Part shown: positions 37,437 to 49,803 of the stretch, piece after piece | How the letters are laid out: the number at the start of each line of letters is the position of its first letter | Position numbering within the stretch: the first letter of the stretch is position 1 | Source of the DNA: Apostichopus japonicus | Taxonomy: Eukaryota > Echinodermata > Holothuroidea > Aspidochirotida > Stichopodidae | Length of the DNA: 64,000 nt | Assembly: GCF_037975245.1 (NCBI RefSeq) | Contig: NC_092562.1 | Location: forward strand, 21,471,054 to 21,535,053 | Direction: 5' to 3' | Notes under the pieces: model-generated | The model's database searches: none | Told to the model about the DNA's origin: nothing | What the model saw: the letters and a program-made list of their open reading frames with translations, nothing else | Position numbers and translations under genes: made by a program

Positions 37437-38481
37437 ATGAAGGTTCTAGCCAAGTATTCAGCCTATACTAACAATGCATATAACTTAAGACTAAATTATG
37501 GTTAGGACTTACAAGTTATAACTGTTCTGATTTTGTAACAAGCACTAACCTATTCATCACTGTTTTGTCCCAAGGACTATGACAAATGTTGTCTACCGAT
37601 TTTAATCAGATTCACAGTGAGTGTACTTAGTTATTCTGAACACTTTTCAATAAAGACCAGTGAATGAACTTATGAAATGAATAATTTCGTGAATATATTT
37701 TTCATTTTATTTCCAAACATTTGAGACATTATTTTACCTCCAATATCATTAAAATTTCCCTACAATTTGTGATATTTTTCACATACCAGGGATAATGTAT
37801 TCAGTATCTCATTGCAAAATGCCATACAAAATGGTCATGTTAATTGCCAACACGTGTAAATACAGTATGTATATGCAATTTTCTACACAGGAATGTATGT
37901 ATGAGAGAAAATACACATTGTCCTCGAAATTGCTACACAAAGTTTGAACACTAGATTATATTCCCTGCATAAGTGTGAAAAACCACCTTGGAAATGAAAA
38001 CAGTATATATCTTGTTAAAAGACTTTGTTTTAAAGATTTGTTTCGATCAGTTCACGCCGTCACGGTAAGTTTCTATTTAGCTGACCTTGAAGTTTTCTTT
38101 CAGGTTCATAAGTATACATGGCATTCAATCAATAGTACAGTTTATAATTGAACCATATTTTTCTTTTCATCAGCTTTCATCAATTTATTTGTTGCAAATT
38201 ACTTACTACATCTAAAGTGTACAGGTACAGCGTAAATTAGTTAAAAAAAAACTTTTCTGTCTCTTCAATTGTCTGAAGGAGATTGGGGTTAGGTAAATGC
38301 TGTATTGGTTTTCAAGCCTAAATTCAGTACACATGCATGCCTATAGAAAATGTAGGGAAAATGTAGGGAAAATATATCCTTAAACTTTCAATGTATCATA
38401 TGGTATTCCCATCCAGGAAGGGTCAAAGTTTATATACATGTACAGTGCATATTTTTCTTGTCAACATGAATTCACCTCTTC
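37437..38481. other. Intergenic, no gene seen
   Basis: AT-rich sequence without recognisable exons or repeats. Confidence 0.5.
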
Positions 38482-38489
38482 CTGTAAAA

Positions 38490-38880
38490 TAAGGTGACCA
38501 TATTTTCCTGACTGGAATCAGGGACATTTATTGCGTGACTAATATGGGGAGGGGAAAATTTTCAAGTGCCTAAGGTGCTTGTACTTTTTAAATCAACTTT
38601 ATTTTTAAAAAAGGAGCTTTTTCATAGATGAAATTCACTTACTTTACGTGGTTCTTTGAGAGCTTGTGAGTTGCTTGTGTCAAAAATTTGTGTTCCGTTC
38701 TGCGACTGCACACTTGACTAAACATTGTTTTTACAATTATTTTACTAATAATGTGTGATATTTTCGAAATTCCTGAACATTTTGACGAATCGGGGACATT
38801 TTTGTGGACACTTGTTTATCGGGGACAGCACACTGTAATCGGGGACTGTCCCCGAAAATCGGGGACGTCTGGTCACCTTA
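38490..38880 (+). mobile_element. hAT-type MITE with perfect CTGTAAAA duplication
   Basis: The element is 391 bp with perfect 11-bp inverted ends TAAGGTGACCA and TGGTCACCTTA. The flanks are CTGTAAAA on both sides (38482-38489 and 38881-38888). Five copies of a TCGGGGAC word, in both orientations, crowd the right end (38790-38867). The GGTGACCA-type end is familiar from other hAT families. The open frames inside it are not genes. Confidence 0.92.
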
Positions 38881-38888
38881 CTGTAAAA

Positions 38889-41800
38889 GCCATGATGCTA
38901 GATTTGGTTGTCCGAAGAAATATAGCAAAGTAACAACGACCAATATGTACACAGTAGGAATTAAAAGATGTGTAAGTTTAGTGAATGGAACATCAGCTTT
39001 GGGGGTTATACCAATAAATAATTTTAACCTATTTCGGGGTATTTCATTTACAATGCAATCAGAATTTGATGTGAACAACTAGTCATAAAAAAACCAAATC
39101 AAAACAAAACAAATTCCAATGACAAAGCATATATACAGCCATGCAGCTAGGGACTTTGTATAGTTGAGTGCTCTATGTAGTTCAACCCACTTAAAGTACG
39201 TACCAACATGTATTCTTGTGTTTGAAGTCTACATAGTAAATAAAGCCAAAGCAGTTTATGATGGGAATTATTACTATAGACAAATGATGGTTTCTACTCT
39301 ATTACAATGATCATTATTATAGTTTAAAAAACAAAAAAAATAGAAGAATGCATTCTAATCTTATTACCTTCTACTTTTCTGAATACTGTAGTAGATTTTA
39401 TCCGAGGGTAACAATAATTAGCCTAATAATTGTAAAGGACATGTCAGTATTGCCTACAATATGCCTTGTCCATACTGGAGGGTCCAGAGAGAAATAGAGA
39501 GCTACAACACTATCCCAATAACAGCAAGCAATGCGATTCTGTATGCTGTACTTTTTGAAAGTGCCTTTTCTATACACATTTGTTCAAAGCAGAATATTCC
39601 CAACAATGCTGTGGTTAGGAATTTTGTAAGCAGTTGTAAAGGAGAGTACAGGGTTGGCAGAGAGTGAGCTGTCACAGGTAGTCACCAACCAGGGTTTGGT
39701 TTCTTCTGGAAGACTGGAAGAAACTGGGGACAAAACAATGTTTCTTCTGGAAGGAAACGGGAAGAAACTTTAGACTCCTTTTCTGTTTGTAAATAAATTA
39801 ACACTAGACAAAGAATGTTATGAAACGAAACAAAAATTGTTAATGAATGAAAAATCCCACTGAAAATTTGTTCTATCTGTCAATGTTTCAAATGTTAACA
39901 CCAATTAATTTCTTTTGCGTCACACCGGATACCTTAGCCAGTCCCTCCAATCTACTTCTTTCCCCTCTTAGTTTGGTTCTTGTACCACTTAAGCTACTGT
40001 ACAGCTGTTACTGCATGTAGACTGATTTCTGCTCTCGTGTTCAACTGTTTTGGTTTTAGAGAAGTTTCATCAGTAGAAGCCTTAACATTTAGTAGGCAAG
40101 AGTTATTCACAGTTCTCTGACAAAATTTGTTTATAATAAGAATACTGGATGCAGTATTAGTGCTAGGATGAATTAAGAAAGGTGAGGAATGCCCCAGTCA
40201 ATTTATTTTTGTAAGGGATTTTTATAAAAGGGATTTTTTTTTTTTTGGGGGGGGGGGATTTTATGATGCTAGTATTTGAAGTACGTATACATATGCCCAT
40301 ACCGAATTAATTGCACATATAGTACATATACAGTGCTGAACACATGGTCGACCATTGCAACCAATACACACATTACACACTGTGCAGTGCAGCATTAACG
40401 AAGCCAGTGCTTTCATTTTGGAAAGATTTGATCAATCACAGTACTCCTTACAAAAATCAACAAAACTTTATTACATTTATCCTTCTTGTTATTGGCAAGT
40501 TTTTTTAACTACCCAAATAGTGCAAATTGTGGAAGTACCAGGAATTGTTGCGGGAATCCTACCGCAAGAGAAAATATTTGTGCGGGACCCTGTAGATAAA
40601 TTGCGGGATTCCCGCAATCGCACGTCCTAATGTGGACCCTGACTAGCTTACAGGACAGCACCATTTGTGATTTGGGTTCACCATGTCCCAACTCTGTGTA
40701 GGTTTTGGATGTATTATCCTCCATTTTGCACTTTCTTCTGCTTTCAATGGAAGCAATAAAACTGCAGATTTTTCCACATTTTTTTTTTGGTGCCACCTTT
40801 GAAGAAACCTGCAAACCCGGCCACCAACTAGTACATGCAGGAGATTGATATTAACAGCGATCCTGCTGTGCGTCTTGAGTGGTTACGGAAGTTAACAAAA
40901 ACTTTAAAGCGCCAACCCTTACAAAAATAATGCTTTTAAATTAACAACAAGATTCCATGATTGACATTTGGACCTGGTTTATACATATGTAAACTTAGAG
41001 AAAGTTTTAGATTACTGTACCATTATACTTTTGCATGTTTGAACATTGAGTCCTCTCTTAATTGTTGACTACATGTGTTTCTCATTTAGTTGACGGGAAG
41101 CAAATAGAATATTAAAGCAAATTAACTGAGAACTGACCAATAACAGTTCACACAATTTAGCTTTTAACAAGGCTATGTAGTAGATTTTTCGTATTGCTAT
41201 CAATCATGGATGCACGCATAGTGACTGTCTGTCAAATTGTCTACATAGATGTCTATGTACTTAGCAAGAGGAAAGTTCAAAATGGGGAGAGAGCAGTCCT
41301 TGAAAACAGTTTTGAAAGCTGTTAATAGTAGACCTATGAATGGTAATGAAAACCATATGAATTTTTAAAAGAGGGATTTCCCATCCCCTCTTGAGACTAC
41401 AGTATTTTGAAAGGTGTCCTTAAAGAGATATCATGCAGTGTGCATTCAAACAGAACTGGATTAAAAAAGTTGGTTAAATTTTCAACATTTAGTTTAAAAA
41501 CTTAGAAGTTGATGTTATGAATAAAGAGAATAATAGGCTAGTAGAATCTTTTCAAATAGGATTTACAATTATGCAAAGACTTAGGAAAAAACAAATGAAG
41601 GGAATAGAGAGGAAAAATGAATGTTAATTATGCAAAAGGAACGAAAAATGTACTGGACTGGAAAAAAAATATTAAAGAAATGGGAAAAAAATGAATGAAT
41701 GAATGGAATGGAAGAGAATAGAATAAACAAAACCTGCGAAGAAAGATTAAAAATCACCAAAATCTTGCAAAAGGACATAACTGAAGGTTTTGAAGGAACA

Positions 41801-42616
41801 CAGTTTTCTGAAAATTATGAGGATGACCTTTTTATATTAATGGAGTTCATGGATGACATTTACATTTTCAGGAAATTCACTCCCAGTTCTACTCCAAAAT
41901 GCTCCAGAAAGAATTAAAAAAAAGGAAAAAACAAACAGATTGAGGAGCTGCGTACTGCACCGAGTCAGCATAAAATTGCAATGTTTGCATTCCTTGTAAC
42001 TTAGGGAATAGATTTTTTGCACATAAGTGCTTTTGAGTGCCATTTTCTTTTTGACGTAGGGTTTGATGAGCACTTTTTTCTTTTTCTACCCACTCTGCCG
42101 TAGACCCATATCCTGTGCATAGGAATTTCCCTATTTTTGTAAGGTATCTTATTGCCAAGTCGAGAATCACAGCTTAATTGTTTTTGTTATCTCTGATGAG
42201 CAGCCCCTATAAAAGGTAGAATTCCAAAAATAAAGGAACTTAATTGGCTTCAACAGGTTGTACCCTGGCTATTAAAAGAATAATACCAGAATATACAGTA
42301 TTTCAAGGTTCAGCAGTTACGTGCAATGCTTTCCAAAGCTGGTTCCTGTTCCGTTTATCATTGGTACTGAAGCCTTGCTGGTTGGTGTCTGTGTGAATTG
42401 ATATTTACTGTTGTTAGCTCTTCAGACTGGCTGAGTACCACAAGTTAAATAATTGTCGGTGAGAGTTGGCTGTTTGGGAACATAGCAGTGGAATTTTACT
42501 GGACTTACAGTAGCTCTATGGGAAGGACTATAATTCAACAATTTAGATCACAGGAATATAGTGCGGTTATGTTTTCAGTTTTAGTCTGATGTGAATCTTG
42601 TTTGAAGGACATTGCA
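38889..42616. other. Upstream region of the FYB-like gene; no coding exon seen
   Basis: It holds AT-rich DNA, a poly-T/poly-G junction at 40227-40258 and GGGGGATTTTAT-like sequence. A small G/C-rich palindromic patch, ATTGCGGGATTCCCGCAAT, lies at 40600-40618, with more GCGGGA words nearby. The promoter and untranslated first exon of the gene at 42617 may lie here but I cannot place them. Confidence 0.45.
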
Positions 42617-42688
42617 ATGATGTCTACAATGCAGCCTAATATATCATCACAAGAACAGTTTAAACTGGCTCTGGACCGTAAGATGCAG
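42617..42688 (+). CDS. FYB-like exon 1 (start codon)
   Basis: The exon has 24 codons from ATG ATG TCT to ATG CAG, followed by a strong donor GTAAGT at 42689. It ends in phase 0. Joined to exon 2 it reads ...ALDRKMQ-EMAKVADLKAMF. An in-frame second Met follows immediately, and a third is at codon 5; the first is chosen as the most upstream. The transcription start is not visible. Confidence 0.65.
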
Positions 42689-44626
42689 GTAAGTTTACAG
42701 TACTACTAATACTAATGATAGTTACAGTAATTATCACAAGGATGAGACATCAGATGTGTGCTGTTGCTATGGCAATGCTCTAGCATCTTGGTTACTAATA
42801 CCTAATTAGGTTTTTCTGTAAAATTGTGGTTGAGGTATACTTGTAGGTTAGCAGTACGATAGGCAGATTTATACCAAGGCCTTAAAGGGTGTGAAGACTC
42901 GCGCAAAAAGAAACGTCTAATGGCTGTAATCTGACCTAGTTTCGAATGAGGTGTAACAGAAGTATTAGACACCACCATCGATCCCAGAAAATACACACAC
43001 AGCTTGCTACCATCGGTAATTAGACACTAGTGTACAGTCAGTACATACAGCTGCGGTCAATACCCACAGCACAGTGTACAAACGATACAGCGATGGATAT
43101 CTCAGGTCCAGCTAAAGATAACAAGGTATCACGTTTCATCACTGTCTGCATTTTGTAGCGACACAAATAAAACTTCACTTGCAAGCAACGGAAAGTTAAA
43201 TTTTTCAGATGGCTGCATGCGGTTTGGGCGAGTCTTCAGTGGCTTTATTGTTACATGACTTTGTTATATAGCAGCAGTTGAAATAGTTTGGGATACTGTC
43301 AGGTTCCAAGGGAATTAGAATGTTGAAGAAAACATATATCACAAACTAATTTCACATTATATAAACATACATTTGTTGCTGTGGACCATGTGCAATGGTG
43401 TGCAGTACCTATATGCCGTCTCCTGACAGTTTGGTTAGGAGGGTATTGTTCAGTTACAGTAGTGAGGTTTTCAATCGGTAGGAATCTATATATAGCATTT
43501 ATCATTAAAGGTTTAATATATTTGTGCTGTTTTAGTGATGCAGTAATCATCATGGCCGATATCTTGCTGTAATAGTTTTCTTCTAATTCAGTAACTAATA
43601 GAACAACTTTGGAAACATTGTAGGCAAGTTCCATTTAACCGTTACTCATATTATTGCCAGTGCTGAGAGTGATTTATATGGTTACAGGAAGTTAAACCTC
43701 TTTCAGGGCCCAGTTATAGGGAAGCGAAGCTGTGTCACATTAGACTTTTCAAATGACAAAAATCATAAGAAGGAAAAGAGGTGTACCACAGAGTAAATGT
43801 TAAATTTTGATCTTCATAAAATACGCTATTTTATTCCGATTAAATTAGTAGAGTTAGAGATAGTGAAGCATACATAGAGACAGTGGGTGAAGGCTTGTTG
43901 CCTATGATGGTAGCCTACAGATGTTCATTGTCTGCCCGTAATTGTGCTTGCAATTGGCAATGTGTCAAAAGTTGGACACAGAGGGGCTGCAACGTCACTG
44001 CAGCAAGGCTTTGTAGAATAATGTTATACACTCAGAAGTTACACACAGTAAGTAAGATAAGCAATAACTGATCTGCCAAAGTAATCTCTCTTTGGTTACT
44101 GTGCTGAAGTGTTTCTGGTTGACAGTGACAGAGGTGATACATAGAAGGAGGGGGGGGTGGGGAGGCCAGCTCAGGCCCCAGAGACAATAATGTCACTCAT
44201 GCAGGGCCTCCTCTTTGAAGTTTTCATAAATTCATGATACTTTCCTGGGCACATGTCGAAAATGAAAATGAAAGTACATTTATACTTTCGATTCTCCCCG
44301 GTCCAAAAGTTGACCCCATGCACTCATCAGACCTGTCTGGAGAGCATAGAGTCCATCAGACATGCTGTATATAGATCATATATGGAACAAGAATATGATT
44401 TTAGTGGAAGCATCAATTACCTTGTTTGATGCAGTCCCTGCATTTATTTGTACTGCACATTACAACATACTACATAAAAGTTGTATTTATGTGGAGAGGG
44501 AAAGCAAAATGAGACAAACATGTTAGTTCTGAATGATTAATTGTTTGGTTTCAAGTTACATACAATACTAGCTGTTATGGTATGGCCTGTATTAAAAGAC
44601 TGTGGATGTGTATTAAAAGACTGTAG

Positions 44627-44681
<55 letters not shown>

Positions 44682-47600
44682 CACACACTGTACTTCTGTG
44701 GTGCTAATGTACTGTACGTATCAATCCAAGCTTCCTTTCAAAATTGTTTCCTGAATGGGACACTAAAAATGAATCATTCTGGACTGTCTGATCATAAATA
44801 TGCCCACCTGTTCTATAGAGATCTAGATACTGCTGTCTTTTATCACAAATCAGTCATATACAGTGCTTCCAAACTGAAAACTTACAGTAAAGTAATCAAA
44901 CAAAGTTTAGAACATTTAAATAACTTAAGGATATTGATAGACCACCAAAGGATTTTCTGTATGAATTATTCCAAGATCTTGATTTGCTGGAAGAAGGCTG
45001 GAGATAGGTAATTATCACAGAGCTTATAAATTTCCAAACCAGTAAGTTTAAGGGACACCATGGTTTAAGCTGCTGGTTGTGTTTGTAGCATATATATCCA
45101 GTATATAGCATATTGCCAGATGCTGTGTCAAATTGTCAAAAAATGGTCAGATATAAAGCATTTTTTTCCCTTTTTTGTTACACAGGAACCATGATATTTT
45201 ATAAGATACAAATTTCAGAGCCTTTAAGACTGCTACACAAAATTAAAACTAAATTATATGCCCTATAGCAAAGTCATAAATTTCATAGACTTCAACAGAA
45301 TTTATTGTGTAATAGACATGTAGAATTTATGCATCACAACAGTTCTTTAAAGTTTTTAGATAGATCTCTTACTGTTTTTCCAAACAAACATTGAACACAA
45401 TTAGCACTTAATCTGATTGTATGACACATAACACAGGTGCCTATATATGTACCAATAACCTCAACCTACTTTCAGCCTACGTTACATGGTAGTAAACTAG
45501 TAAATTTTATAGCCTTGATATCATTGTCGTCAAATACCATTAGGCTCATTTGATCACCGATATTCTGTTTAAAACTATTTGTTCAAACAGAAAAGCTTCA
45601 ACTTTGCATAATATCATTACCCATTAACTTAACTTCAGTGATTTTGGTTAAAGCCCTATACAGTACACAGTGCATTCTATACCGTTTGAACTTTGAAAAT
45701 ACATAATGGAAGTTCCTATACAGCCTTCCAGTACTGTAGGGACAACTTCCTTGTTTTGATAGAAACAATGGCTGCTTGTCTACCAGGCTACCAGTGCTCT
45801 GGTTGTTCCACATGGTAGGGAAGTTATCAAAGTTGGTATTCATTCATGTAACACATAATGTAATGACTTCTTGGTATTCATTCATGCACTGCACATATAT
45901 ACTGTATAGTGATTTCTTGGTATTCTTCATTCATACTGAGCACATACTGTACATTGGTATTCATTCTTACAGAGCACATATATACTGTATAGTGATGTCT
46001 TGGTATTCTTCATTCATACTGAGCACATACTGTACATTGGTATTCATTCTTACAGAGCACATATATACTGTATAGTGATGTCTTGGTATTCTTCATTCAT
46101 ACTGAGCACATACTGTACATTGGTATTCATTCATACAGAGCACATATATACTGTATAGTGATGTCTTGGTATTCTTCATTCATACTGAGCACATATATTG
46201 GTATTCATTCATACAGAGCACATATCTTGGTATATACATTCATACAACACACATATACGTATAGTGATGTCTTGGTGTGCATTCATACATAGCACATGTA
46301 TAGTGATGTCTTGGTATACTCTCATACAGAGCACATACAGTATATGTAGTGATGTCTTAATTGGTACTCATTCATACAACGCACATGCCTTGGTATTCAT
46401 TCATACAGAGCACATATATGGTGATGTCTTGGTACTCATTCATACATAGCACATATATAGTGATATCTTGGTGGTGATACATAGCACATTTATAGTGATG
46501 TTTTGGTACTCATTCATTCAGAGCACACTGTCAATAGTTATGTTCTAACTAGTCATTCAATACAGAGCACATAATTATGTCGTGGCAGATTTGAATTAAA
46601 TTCAGATTCCTTTATAATATGGGTGAGTGTGGTGTTGTTACATTGCAGCAAACTGAATACAAGATTTATGGAGCTTCACACTTTTCATCCAAGGGAAAGT
46701 AATACATACTGATCATCAAACAGTATTCATCTTTAGTCACATGCAAAGCCCCCAATTCAAATTTGTAATTAATGTATGAAATTAAAATTGAACGGGGTTC
46801 GTTAAGAGAAAGTCCGTACTGTCAAAATAAATAGAAGCATCATTTACTCTTGAACTCAACGGTGCCCCAGTCTCCCTTGTACCTTGCATTAGTTTTAAAG
46901 CAACGAACTTTAGTGTTCGCTATATGAAAACAATCTTGATGTTATTCCATCTTTGAGGAAATCCCATAACAATGTAGGCTAGTGATGCTTCAATTGCTTA
47001 ATGAAGTACAAGTGAATTTGTTGTTCTTTAAATTTCCAGATTTTTCTTTACCTGTTACTTTATATACTAGCTGTAAACTTGACCTGCTTGGCAGATTTAT
47101 AGTCAGTGAAGTGGAGCTCTCTGTCAAATGAAGTAAAAGTGTTGAGGAAGAAAGTGTATTTGCTCAATTTAAGAGTGCTCTTCCTGTTTTCTTGCGTTAA
47201 AGAAGCTCCTACGTGTTTGATTTTGTAAGCTATTTTGAAAGTTTTGTTTATTGATCTGTAACAAAAATCCCTTAACAGTTTAATAAAGTCAATTGGCTTT
47301 CCTTATTGTTATGCTTGAATTCAAACATTATGTGGAGTAACAGGGAAATTTTTTGAAGATTTTTGTTTCCTTTTTACATGTGATTTAAGGCTTGTATGGA
47401 TGTTATCTAGGTGACAAAAATGGTTTTATAACCTAATAACTGACTGATTAACTGCGGTAATTTGCAGAATTTTTTATTCGAGGGGTTGTCTTACTTTCAT
47501 AATGAGCAATCATCCTTTAAATAATATTTGATAGAAGCAGTAAACTTGCTGATCATCTCTGTTGAGAATATTATGCATTGAGAAATCATTTAATTTTTTT

Positions 47601-49761
47601 TTAATATGTTGAATTGATTTACTTCGCTCCAGTCTTACCTGTATCCAACTCTGTATCTACCTAAACTGCATGTCAGGAACAACATTTACGCACAACGCCC
47701 TCAACTTCTGGGACACCGCCCATTAAATTAACTCTTCCTTCCGAATCGACCATTCAGAAGATACTGTAAAACTAATGCGATTATTTTTAAAGACTTGTCG
47801 ATTCAGAGTTCTGTTTACATATTGAATTTGATTTGGTGCATATGGTCTGTGCAATATATATTTTTCAATGACAATACTGTACTTTACACACTTTAAGTGC
47901 ACTTCCAAGTGGTTTGGTAAATGGTGCCATTGTTTTAATATTAATCAAGGTAATCCTCTTTGATCCAATTAGAAACTTTGCAAGAGCATGCCATTAACTG
48001 CATGCCTCCAGAAATGACTTTGCATTTTGCAGGAACACAAGTTGCTACTGTAATGGTATGCTGTATTGCCCCCAAACATGCTAGATATTCAAATTGTGTG
48101 GTCACCTTTGGTCAAAATTCTTAAAATGTTTTTGTTATAAGTTATAACCTTTGAGAAAATTTTCCTCACTGGGACATTCAGTTATCTTGTGTGTTCCTTT
48201 AAAATGTCTGATAACAATTTGAAGAGTAAAGACCTCCAGGAAAGTACTTTTTAAAAACTTCTAGCAATTATAGCGTGCTATAATTTGAGGCCTATACTGA
48301 CTAATAATAATAATAAATGAGACTTATATAGCGCCAAATCAGTAAACAAAAGTCACTGCTCAAGGCGCTTTACAGAGAAAGCAGATTAATTTTCAAAAGA
48401 ACAAGTGGAAAGATGGGTCTTAAGTAGACTTTTGAATGTAGAAAGTTTATAGCATGTTTGAATGTGATCTGGTAACCTGTTCCAGAGATACTGCAAGAGC
48501 CAGAGTATTCGAAGCTTCTGCAACCATAGGTCTTCAAGCGTGGTTTAGGAACAGTTGAAGTAGTGGTGTAGTAACTTAGGATAGGCCAACTATGACGTAA
48601 GCTGAATATGTGGTAGAGTATATATATTTAAACCAACATATCAAACGTAGGGAAAGAACTATGATTGCAGGCTGCATTTAATTAGCAGGTTTTTTTGTTT
48701 TTTTTGTGAGACTAGTCTTTGGAAATGAAGGTTCATTTTATAGTACTGTAAGATTGGATTATCAATTTAAGAAGACAGACCCATTGTGTTAACTGTTTAA
48801 ATGGCCGTATATCTAGTTACAAGTCAAGAGCAATATATTGTATGAAACATTTGTGATCTCAAAAATTTTACCTTTCTAGTGAAAAATTAATATGTGGTCA
48901 TGGTTATGGTTTTCATGAGAATTGGGTGCTCTGTTTACATATGATAAAGCTGAAAGAACTTGCTTGATGGTAAATATCAAAGTTAATAAACAACTGAATG
49001 ATTGATGATTCATATAAATGTTAAACGTTCGACCCGAAGGTAACAGCCAAGAGTATGCATTTCAAATGTCAAGTTACTGAAGCCAGCAGCGATATAAAGT
49101 TGTTTATTTACTTTGTAAACACAGAAAATTTCTTGACATGATTTTGATTGATTATTTGACAAATTGCTGCTATCATCTGATCTTAAAACTCCAATAGCAA
49201 TTCTGGCAATTATTAAACTTGACTCAGATAAGTTTCCTTTATAAATTTAAACAGAAAATGTAAAATAAATTGGGTAAAAATTTCCAGTTGCCACATTGCA
49301 TGTATGTAGTACTATATGTGATGAAATTGTCTCAGCACTGGAACAAAACTTTTTAGAATAAAACGGAAATAATTAAATCACTGGCTAACGTATTGTTTAT
49401 TTGGTGAAAGCGAAGAAAGCCTTCAAGGATATTTGATTAATTGCGTGCTTGTTACTTTGAGCGACTCTAGTTTAGATCGGTGAAAATTTGCTGGAAATTT
49501 GCGACCAACGCAAGATGACCTTCTCTTCTCTATAAATATTTTGAACGAAGGGAAATCACGTTCTTGTAACAAAATAAACTGTTAATCAGGAATTAATTCA
49601 GCAAAATCAATCGTTAGAATCAATATTGATAGAAATCTATTATACTGTTGATAAAAATGGAAAAAACATCCTGTATAATAATAATAAAGGTAATAATAAT
49701 AATGATAATAATGATAGTAAAGTTAATAAAGGTAATAATAATAATGATAATAATAATAATG

Positions 49762-49803
<42 letters not shown>

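Noticed and set aside
39461-39667. 68-codon frame with ESAFSI, faintly like a hAT transposase C terminus
   Set aside because: The similarity is a few residues in a compositionally ordinary frame and no other transposase motif lies around it.
45776-46449. Frames of about 100 codons with repeated HTEH and SYRAHI words
   Set aside because: They follow from the 83-bp minisatellite; they have no start context or splice sites.
47630-47800. Possible LINE C-terminal relic (SSFRIDHSEDTVKL) sharing CTTCCTTCCGAATCGACC-like words with 55730
   Set aside because: The match between the two sites is under 25 bp with a gap and the frames contain stops, so it is not enough to call.
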